Shown here piece by piece: positions 1-5,825 of a stretch of 11,454 bases of DNA (within the stretch, counting starts at the first letter, position 1; the number at the start of each line of letters is the position of its first letter). The notes beneath the pieces were generated by a model. It was not told the origin of the DNA, did no database searches, and saw only the letters and a program-made list of their open reading frames with translations. Made by a program: the position numbers and the translations under genes. The stretch covers positions 1 to 11,454 of the forward strand of contig NZ_CALUCS010000035.1 of assembly GCF_943914615.1 (NCBI RefSeq), in the 5' to 3' direction. This DNA comes from an uncultured Corynebacterium sp. (lineage in GTDB: Bacteria > Actinomycetota > Actinomycetes > Mycobacteriales > Mycobacteriaceae).

Positions 1-1
1 C

Positions 2-1033
2 CCCCCGCCGTATGGGCACAATGGCGAGCGCGCGCTGGATGAGGCCGCCGCCGACTGTGGAGGCTTCGAAGGCAACGCGCAGACGCTGCGCATTCTCGCC
101 CGGCTGGAGCCGAAGGTGCTGGGGGAGGGCAGCGAAGGCACAGCTGGCGCCGGCACTGACGCTGCTGGCAGGGCAGGCACAGCCGGCGCCGCGCCCGTCT
201 CCTACGGCCTGAACCTCACCCGCGCCAGCCTGGATGCCGCCTGCAAGTACCCGTGGGGACCGGTCGACGAGCACGGCAACAAGCGCGCCAAGTACTCCGC
301 CTACGCCGAGGACGTGGAAACCCTCGAGTGGATCCGCGAGGGCGCACCGGAGGGGCGGAAGTGCTTGGAGGCGCAGATCATGGACTGGTCCGATGACGTC
401 GCGTACTCGGTGCACGACGTTGAGGACGGTATCCTTTCCGGCCGCATCGACTTCGGCGTGCTGTGGGATCTGGTGGAGCTGGCCGCGCTGGCGGAGAAGG
501 GCGCCCGTGTGTTCGGCGGTACCCCGGAGGAGTTGCTGGAAGCCGCCGACCGTCTGCGCGCCATGACGTTGGTTTCCCGCGCGGCTGATTTCGGCGGCTC
601 GATGCAGGATCTCGCCGCACTGAAGGCCATGACCTCGGAGCTGGTTTCCCGCTTCGTCACCGCCGCCGTCACGGGCACCCGCCAGCAGTTCGGCGAAGGG
701 GCACTCGGCCGCTACGCCGCCGACCTGGTGATTCCCGAGCCGGTGCAGGCAGAGGTCACGCTACTGAAGTCCGTCGCGGTCCTGTACGTCATGGACGAGA
801 CCCAGCATCTGGCCAACCAGCAGCGTCAGCGCGAGCGCATCTTTCGCGTCACGGACTACCTGTGGCGCGGCGGCTCGGGCGCGCTGGACCCAATGTTTTC
901 TTCGTGGTTTGACGCCGCCGCCTCCGACCGCGAGGCACGCCGCGTAGTCATCGACCAGGTGGCCTCGCTGACGGAATCCCGATTGGAGCGGCTGGACAAG
1001 CGCGCCAGCGGGATCAGCGCCGCCTGGGCCTAG
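2..1033 (+). CDS. dgt: Deoxyguanosinetriphosphate triphosphohydrolase-like protein, 5'-truncated by window edge
   Basis: This is the C-terminal 343 residues of an HD-domain dNTP triphosphohydrolase, which hydrolyses dGTP/dNTPs to nucleoside and triphosphate in the cytosol and so affects the dNTP pool. The reading frame is open from base 2, and the first residues, PPPYGHNGE followed by CGGFEGNAQTLRIL, are family hallmarks that lie just after the first HD motif, which is outside the window. Further hallmarks are GLNLTRASLDAACKYPW (about residues 69-85) and MDWSDDVAYSVHDVEDG (about 127-143), the latter carrying a conserved metal-binding Asp region. An ATG or GTG start inside the window is rejected because conserved sequence lies upstream of every candidate. 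Unusual: an Ala/Gly/Thr-rich stretch of about 24 residues (about 42-65) interrupts the usually compact link before GLNLTR. The gene converges on the ribonuclease gene with a 7 bp gap. In related genomes dgt sits near dnaG, as here. The family call is very secure; substrate preference is not shown by the sequence. Confidence 0.93.
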   Translation, partial: PPPYGHNGERALDEAAADCGGFEGNAQTLRILARLEPKVLGEGSEGTAGAGTDAAGRAGTAGAAPVSYGLNLTRASLDAACKYPWGPVDEHGNKRAKYSAYAEDVETLEWIREGAPEGRKCLEAQIMDWSDDVAYSVHDVEDGILSGRIDFGVLWDLVELAALAEKGARVFGGTPEELLEAADRLRAMTLVSRAADFGGSMQDLAALKAMTSELVSRFVTAAVTGTRQQFGEGALGRYAADLVIPEPVQAEVTLLKSVAVLYVMDETQHLANQQRQRERIFRVTDYLWRGGSGALDPMFSSWFDAAASDREARRVVIDQVASLTESRLERLDKRASGISAAWA

Positions 1034-1040
1034 GCGTGGG

Positions 1041-1499
1041 CTAGTCCTCCGCGTCCGGGATGGAGCAGAAGCTCTCGAAGTGGTCGGACGTGTAGTACCA
1101 CACTTCCGGGTCGGTCTTAGTGCCGCCGCCGACGACGATGCGGCGCTCACCCCGGTGGTTCAGACCCGGGGTCTTCACGGTGTACTCGCGGTAGTAGTCG
1201 CCCTTTTCCTTCGGCAGCAGACCTTCGTAGTTGCCGAAGTGCTTGCCGTCGGCATCCCCGTCGTCCGGCGGGGCATCCTGCAAAATGTCGTCGATCTGCT
1301 TCTTGGCCTCCGGTGGGAGGGTGTCAACGGCGCAGGTGTCGGCGTCGTTTCCGTCGGCTCCATCGTCGCCTTGCAGGCCGAACCAACCGGCAGCGACGAC
1401 CGCCGCGCCGACGACCGGCGTGGCGTACTTGGCCCACTTCTTCGGCACTAGACCCTGTGAAGGGTCCTGCGAGCGACCCTGCGAACTTCCCTGAGACAT
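1041..1499 (-). CDS. Membrane-anchored guanyl-specific ribonuclease (RNase Sa / barnase superfamily)
   Basis: This 152-residue protein ends in a complete microbial guanyl-specific RNase domain (about 55-147), which cleaves RNA 3' of guanine. The match is to the Streptomyces RNase Sa pattern: the LPPEA segment (61-65), the substrate-loop segment FGNYEGLLP (88-96), YYREYTV with catalytic Glu105, HRGERRI with Arg116 and Arg120, and YYTSDHFESF with catalytic His140. Cys56 and Cys145 correspond to the RNase Sa disulfide pair. Before it lie a short Gln/Ser-rich tail with SQG repeats (2-16), the basic KKWAK, and one hydrophobic segment (about 25-42). This implies a tail inside and an RNase domain outside, either anchored or released as a secreted enzyme. 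The gene begins 10 bp after the stop of the GMC oxidoreductase gene on the same strand, so the two are probably cotranscribed. I see no good Shine-Dalgarno sequence. No barstar-like inhibitor is visible in the window, as expected if the enzyme is exported. The fold is certain; the biological target is unknown. Confidence 0.88.
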   Translation of the reverse strand: MSQGSSQGRSQDPSQGLVPKKWAKYATPVVGAAVVAAGWFGLQGDDGADGNDADTCAVDTLPPEAKKQIDDILQDAPPDDGDADGKHFGNYEGLLPKEKGDYYREYTVKTPGLNHRGERRIVVGGGTKTDPEVWYYTSDHFESFCSIPDAED

Positions 1500-1509
1500 A
1501 GGGAAGAGT

Positions 1510-3267
1510 TTAGATCACGCGCAGTGGCAGGCGGAGGGCGGCCGGGGCGTCGTCCGGAACGATCGGGTTGTTCGGCTGCACTGGGTTGATGCGACGGTAG
1601 CCCTCGGACTGCGGTGGGCGCGGGTCGGCCTCGCCCTTGTTCGGCCACATGGCGGCGGCGCGCTCGGCATTCGCGGTGATGGACAGGGAGGGGTTCACGC
1701 CCGGGTTCGCGGTGATGGCGGAACCGTCGGTGATGAACAGGCTCGGGTAGCCCCATGCGCGGTGGTAGGGGTCCACCACGCCGTGCTCGGGCGAGGAGCC
1801 GATCACGCAGCCGCCCAGGAAGTGCGCGGTCAGCGGGATGTTGAAGACCTCCGACCACACGCCACCTGCGATGCCCTTCGGCAGCATTTTCGCCAGGATG
1901 CGGGTGGCTGCGTTGCCCTCGGGGATCCAGGAGGGGTTCGGCTCGCCCGTGCCCTGCTCGGAGCTCAGCATGTTGAACGGGCCGATCTTGCGAAGGAAGG
2001 TGCGCAGCGAGTTATCGCGGGTCTGCATCACCAGGTTGATGACGGTGCGCTGGGACCACTTGCTCAGGTTCACCAGGCGCGGGATGGCCTTGTACTGCAG
2101 GAAAATCTGCTTGATGAACTCCAGGAAGCGGGGCTGTAGCTTATCGCCGTCTGTCATGAGGGTCTGCAATAGGCCCATCGCGTTGGAGCCCTTGCCGTAG
2201 CGCACCGGCTCGATGTGGGTATCCGGGGCGGGGAAGTAGGAGGAGGTGATGGCCACGCCCTCGGAGAAATCCATGTCGGGGGAGTAGTCCGAACGGTTCG
2301 CACCTAACAGTGCCTCGGAGTTCGTGCGGGTGAGGTGCCCCAGCTTGTCTGACAGCTTCGGCAGGTTGCCGTTGGCCTTCTGGCGGTGCAGCAGGTTCTG
2401 AGTTCCCCAGGTGCCCGCAGCGACGACGAGGTTATCTGCGGTGAAGGTGCTGGTCTTGGGGTTGCGCTTGGTGATCGGCCCGGTCTGCTTGGCCTGCACT
2501 GTCCAGGTGGTGCCGTCGAAGGTGATGTCGGTGACGGTGGTTCGGTCGTGCACCTTCGCTCCGCCCTTCTCGGCCAGGTACAGGTAGTTCTTCAGCAGGG
2601 TATTCTTCGCGCCGTGGCGGCAGCCGGTCATGCACTCGCCGCACTCGTGGCAAGCGGTGCGGTCGGGGCCAACGCCGCCGAAGTATGGGTCCTTCACGGT
2701 CTCACACGGCTTTCCTTCCAGCCCGACCTTTTCTCCGAAGAAGACTCCGACGGGCGCCATGCGGAACGTGTCGCCCACGCCCATCTCCTCGGCAACCTTC
2801 TTGGAATACACGTCGGCGGGAGTCATCGTGGGGTTTTCCACCACGCCGAGCATCTTCTGCGCCTGCTGGTAGTAGGGGGTGAGCTCGTCCTCCCAGTCGG
2901 TGATGGTGTTCCACTGCTTGTCGTTGAAGTACGCCTCGCCGGGCTGGTAGAGCGTGTTTGCGTAGTTCAGCGAGCCGCCGCCCACGCCTGCGCCGGCGAG
3001 GATCATCACGTCCTTTAGCAGGTGGATGCGCTGGATGCCGTACAGGCCGATTTGCGGCATCCATAGGAAGTCCTTGAGGTGCCAGGAGTTCTTGGCGAAC
3101 TCTTCGTCCTTGAATCGACGGCCGGCCTCGAGGATGCCGACATTGTAGCCCTTCTCCACTAGGCGCAGGGCGGTGGTGGAGCCGCCGAAGCCAGAGCCGA
3201 TGATCAGCACGTCGTAGTGGGTGGAGGAGTTGCCGGTGGCCTGCGAGCCGGCCTGCGAGTCAGTCAT
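1510..3267 (-). CDS. GMC-family FAD oxidoreductase, ChoD (cholesterol oxidase)-like
   Basis: This 585-residue flavoprotein belongs to the glucose-methanol-choline family, which oxidises an alcohol to a carbonyl using FAD. The FAD Rossmann motif GSGFGG is at 24-29, followed by the second FAD-binding signature AGAGVGGGSLNYAN (91-104). The C-terminal catalytic region contains TAHFLGGCVIG (480-490, with His482 the likely active-site base) and DGSAITANPGVNPSL (514-528), which closes the FAD site. Overall length and these motifs resemble mycobacterial ChoD. A CxxCxxCxxxC cluster (Cys206, 209, 212, 216) sits in the middle. The start is supported by AAGGA on the minus strand (complement of 3276-3280), 8 nt before the ATG. 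The ribonuclease gene follows after 10 bp. No other sterol-degradation gene is present, so the name cholesterol oxidase should be read as a family resemblance and not as a demonstrated substrate. No signal peptide is seen, so it is probably cytosolic. Confidence 0.9.
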   Translation of the reverse strand: MTDSQAGSQATGNSSTHYDVLIIGSGFGGSTTALRLVEKGYNVGILEAGRRFKDEEFAKNSWHLKDFLWMPQIGLYGIQRIHLLKDVMILAGAGVGGGSLNYANTLYQPGEAYFNDKQWNTITDWEDELTPYYQQAQKMLGVVENPTMTPADVYSKKVAEEMGVGDTFRMAPVGVFFGEKVGLEGKPCETVKDPYFGGVGPDRTACHECGECMTGCRHGAKNTLLKNYLYLAEKGGAKVHDRTTVTDITFDGTTWTVQAKQTGPITKRNPKTSTFTADNLVVAAGTWGTQNLLHRQKANGNLPKLSDKLGHLTRTNSEALLGANRSDYSPDMDFSEGVAITSSYFPAPDTHIEPVRYGKGSNAMGLLQTLMTDGDKLQPRFLEFIKQIFLQYKAIPRLVNLSKWSQRTVINLVMQTRDNSLRTFLRKIGPFNMLSSEQGTGEPNPSWIPEGNAATRILAKMLPKGIAGGVWSEVFNIPLTAHFLGGCVIGSSPEHGVVDPYHRAWGYPSLFITDGSAITANPGVNPSLSITANAERAAAMWPNKGEADPRPPQSEGYRRINPVQPNNPIVPDDAPAALRLPLRVI

Positions 3268-3303
3268 GGGAGTGGTCCTTCGTGTTAGTGCAGTGTGACG
3301 TAG

Positions 3304-3332
3304 ATCCTATTTTGAACACGTTAGCGCCCAGT
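3304..3332 (-). promoter_or_regulatory. Possible promoter of the GMC oxidoreductase - ribonuclease pair
   Basis: Reading the minus strand, TAGGAT (complement of 3304-3309) fits a corynebacterial -10 element and would place the transcript start about 30 bases before the ATG at 3267. The hexamer 17 bases further upstream (complement of 3327-3332) is not a recognisable -35. It is the best candidate in the divergent spacer, but the match is weak. Confidence 0.25.
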
Positions 3333-3346
3333 TCTTTCCCGGTGTG

Positions 3347-3375
3347 TTGTTTGTAGAAAATAGGTTGTATAGGTT
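3347..3375 (+). promoter_or_regulatory. Candidate sigma-A-type promoter for dnaG
   Basis: TTGTTT (3347-3352) and TAGGTT (3370-3375) are separated by exactly 17 bases, an acceptable housekeeping promoter for a high-GC actinobacterium. It would give a 5' leader of about 50 bases before dnaG. The spacer region 3268-3429 is otherwise AT-richer than its surroundings and contains no credible gene. Confidence 0.4.
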
Positions 3376-3435
3376 GTGACGGTCGCTGATCTGGGACTTC
3401 CGGGGGACGTCTGGGGGTTGTACTAGCATGTGGCT

Positions 3436-5403
3436 ATGGCTAAGGGCAGGATTCCGGAGCGGGACATCGAAGCAATTCGAGAGCAGACCCCCATCGAAGA
3501 GGTAGTGGGGGAGTATGTGCAGCTCAAACCGGGTGGCGTCGATTCCATGAAGGGCCTTAGCCCCTTTAAGGACGAAAAGACTCCCTCGTTCCACGTCCGC
3601 CCGAACCACGGCTACTTCCACTGTTTTTCCACGGACCAGGGCGGCGATGTTTTCAAGTTCCTCATGCTGATGGAACACATGTCCTTCCCCGAGGCCGTGG
3701 AGGCCTGCGCCGAGCGCATCGGCTACCGCATCAACTACGAGGGCGGCAGGCCTGGCAACCGGGAGGAGCCCGGCACGCGGCGCAGGTTAGTCGCCGCGAA
3801 CAAGGCGGCCTTTGAGTTCTATCGCAAGGAGTTTCTTGGTGACGCCGAAGGCGCGGACGTTGCCCGCAACTTCCTGATCGAGCGCGGTTTCACCATGGAA
3901 CACGCCGAGCAGTTCGGCTGTGGGTATGCGCCCGCCGGATGGGATCGGCTGACTAAGCACCTGCAGCAGAAGGGCTTTACGTTCAAGGAAATCGAGGCGG
4001 CGGGCCTGGGCCGCATGGGTAAGCGTGGCCCGATCGACCGGTTCCACCGCCGCCTCCTGTGGCCGATCCGTTCCGTCAGCGGAGACGTGATCGGCTTCGG
4101 TGCCCGCAAGCTCTTCGACGACGACCGTCTGGGCAAGTATCTGAACACGCCGGAGACGATGCTGTACAAGAAGTCGAAGGTGCTGTTCGGCATTGACCAG
4201 GCGAAGCGGAACATCGTGGCCAAGCACCAGGCCGTGGTAGTGGAGGGCTATACGGATGTGATGGCCATGCACGCCGCCGGGGTGGATACCGCGGTGGCCG
4301 CGTGTGGCACGGCCTTCGGCGCGGAGCACTTGTCCGCGCTGCGGCGGTTCATGCTAGACGACCAGTTCTTCCGGGGCGAGATCATCTACACCTTCGATGG
4401 CGACGAGGCCGGGCAGAAGGCCGCGATGCGGGCCTTCGAGGGCGACCAGCAGTTCTCTGGGCGCAGTTATGTGACCGTCGCGCCAGGCGGGCAGGACCCG
4501 TGTGACGTGCGCATCAAGCGCGGTGACGCGGCCGTGCGCGAGCTGGTGGCCTCCCGCATTCCGATGTTCGAGTTCGTGATCCGCACCCTCATCGCGGACT
4601 ACGATACGGCCAGCATCGACGGGCGCGTGCACGCCCTGCGGCGCATCGTGCCAGTGCTGGCGGGGATTAAGGACGACGCGCTGCGGGACGAGTACGCCCG
4701 CCAGGCCGCGGGCTGGGTCGGTTGGGATAACCCGAACGACGTGCTGGATCAGGTGCGCAAGGAGGCGAGGAAGTCCGGCGGGCAGCGGCCGAAGCTGGAG
4801 TTGAAGACCGGCGCTGGTCCTGCGGGCGCTGGCGGCGCTGGTGCTGGCTCGGCTGGCGCGGACAGCGCAGGCGGCCCGAACCTGCACGTGGTCAAGGGCA
4901 TGGAACGCCCCAACCCGAACGACGACTACCTGGAAGGCCCCCGCGAAGTCATGAAGCTAGCTTTGCAGGAGCCGCAGCTGGCCTCCACCATCTTCGACCT
5001 CATGCCCCCGGAGAGCTTCGTGCATCCGACATACGTGGCGATGGCTGAGGCTGTGGCGTCATTAGGAGGGGCGGCGAACAGCGACGGCGGGGCCGGATGG
5101 ATCGAAAGAATCGCGGCACAGATGAAGGACCCGATGGGGGCGGCAGTGGTCTCCGAGCTGGCGGTGGAGGATCTGCATTGCCTGCCGGAGAGGCTGCCGT
5201 ACTACGCGGATGCGATTATGGCGCGGATGCAGGAACGTTGGGTGGGCAGCGAGATTGCGGACATGAAGTCCCGGATGCAGCGCATGCGCCCCGACCTGCA
5301 GAAAGAGGAGTATAACGCGCTGTTTGCGGATGTGATTGCGCTGGAGAAGTACCGCCGCTCGCTGCACGAGCGGGCCTCGGACTTCGGCGACTTTACGCGT
5401 TAG
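3436..5403 (+). CDS. dnaG: DNA primase DnaG with degenerate zinc-binding domain
   Basis: DnaG makes the RNA primers for DNA replication and works with the DnaB helicase. Numbering from the ATG (655 residues): the N-terminal CHC2-like domain spans about 1-95, the catalytic core about 110-425, and the C-terminal helicase-interaction region about 490-655. Core hallmarks are the basic RFHRRLLWPI (202-211), KYLNTPET (234-241), the Toprim glutamate in VEGYTDV (269-275, Glu270), DGDEAG (321-326, Asp321 and Asp323), and QDPCDV (353-358). The CHC2 ligands are mostly absent: the positions normally Cys, His, Cys, Cys are Ser42, Lys45, Cys63 and Thr66. A Gly/Ala-rich linker (about 459-480) separates the core from the C-terminal region. 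I chose ATG 3436 because the protein then begins MAKGRIPERDI, as I recall for corynebacterial DnaG. An in-frame GTG at 3430 adds two residues and sits better, 12 nt after GGGGG (3413-3417). Either start is possible. The identity is certain. Confidence 0.96.
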   Translation: MAKGRIPERDIEAIREQTPIEEVVGEYVQLKPGGVDSMKGLSPFKDEKTPSFHVRPNHGYFHCFSTDQGGDVFKFLMLMEHMSFPEAVEACAERIGYRINYEGGRPGNREEPGTRRRLVAANKAAFEFYRKEFLGDAEGADVARNFLIERGFTMEHAEQFGCGYAPAGWDRLTKHLQQKGFTFKEIEAAGLGRMGKRGPIDRFHRRLLWPIRSVSGDVIGFGARKLFDDDRLGKYLNTPETMLYKKSKVLFGIDQAKRNIVAKHQAVVVEGYTDVMAMHAAGVDTAVAACGTAFGAEHLSALRRFMLDDQFFRGEIIYTFDGDEAGQKAAMRAFEGDQQFSGRSYVTVAPGGQDPCDVRIKRGDAAVRELVASRIPMFEFVIRTLIADYDTASIDGRVHALRRIVPVLAGIKDDALRDEYARQAAGWVGWDNPNDVLDQVRKEARKSGGQRPKLELKTGAGPAGAGGAGAGSAGADSAGGPNLHVVKGMERPNPNDDYLEGPREVMKLALQEPQLASTIFDLMPPESFVHPTYVAMAEAVASLGGAANSDGGAGWIERIAAQMKDPMGAAVVSELAVEDLHCLPERLPYYADAIMARMQERWVGSEIADMKSRMQRMRPDLQKEEYNALFADVIALEKYRRSLHERASDFGDFTR

Positions 5404-5419
5404 CGGGCAGCTCGACGCG

Positions 5420-5731
5420 CTAGCGCTTCTTCTTGAAGGGATTCTTCGGCCGGTCGATCTGGTCGTTCGGGTGCTGGTCGTCCGCCTCGACGATGGTGTG
5501 GCCCTCACCCAGGGAATCGCGGGTAGAGCGGTTCAGATCGCGCACCTCGTGCATGCGCGGTTCCGGATCCAGCCGGTTGGCCAGTGCCTTACGGCCGGAA
5601 CGCACAACTGCCTTGGTGATATCCGAGTTCACTGCGGTCTGATAGCCACGGCGGATCTGTTCGTAGCGACGGCGACCGGCCTTCGTGCCCATCAAGTAAC
5701 CCGCGGCGGCGCCGACGACGAGCTGGATCAT
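5420..5731 (-). CDS. Small YtxH-like membrane protein, function unknown
   Basis: This 103-residue protein starts with a short hydrophobic Gly/Ala segment (about 2-15) and then a basic stretch, TKAGRRRYEQIRRGYQ (16-31). That is the layout of YtxH-type proteins, small stress-associated proteins with one N-terminal membrane segment and a charged cytosolic part. The remainder (about 35-103) is polar and ends in a Lys/Arg-rich tail. The start at 5731 is chosen because a strong ribosome site, AAGGAG on the minus strand (complement of 5737-5742), lies 5 bases upstream. The longer in-frame start at 5956 would run through that site and into the divergently transcribed dehydrogenase gene. The gene converges on dnaG with a 16 bp gap. 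No enzymatic motif is seen. Gene reality is well supported; family membership is moderate and the role is unknown. Confidence 0.8.
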   Translation of the reverse strand: MIQLVVGAAAGYLMGTKAGRRRYEQIRRGYQTAVNSDITKAVVRSGRKALANRLDPEPRMHEVRDLNRSTRDSLGEGHTIVEADDQHPNDQIDRPKNPFKKKR

Positions 5732-5812
5732 GTTGGCTCCTTGGAGGTTTGCGTTGGTTGCGTTAGCTAATAGCTCAAGCTTACGCGAACCCACCAAAGG
5801 CGCAGAAGCTCG

Positions 5813-5825
5813 TACAGTGGGTGAC
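5813..5825 (+). promoter_or_regulatory. Leaderless-type -10 element of the formaldehyde dehydrogenase gene
   Basis: TACAGT (5813-5818) fits the TANNNT -10 consensus and ends 7 bases before the ATG at 5826. Transcription would therefore begin at or next to the start codon. No convincing -35 is seen at the expected distance, and there is no proper Shine-Dalgarno between it and the ATG. This fits the leaderless mRNAs that are common in corynebacteria and mycobacteria. Confidence 0.5.

Noticed and set aside
1034..1040. A terminator between dgt and the convergent ribonuclease gene
   Set aside because: The gap is 7 bp and no hairpin spans it clearly.
2386..3018. A 210-codon plus-strand frame opposite the GMC oxidoreductase
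   Set aside because: It is a shadow of a full-length conserved flavoprotein gene, and no motif is seen.
5730..5825. An upstream start giving a 398-residue dehydrogenase
   Set aside because: The additional 32 residues are not part of the enzyme family, would overlap the start of the divergent gene and would run through the -10 box at 5813-5818.
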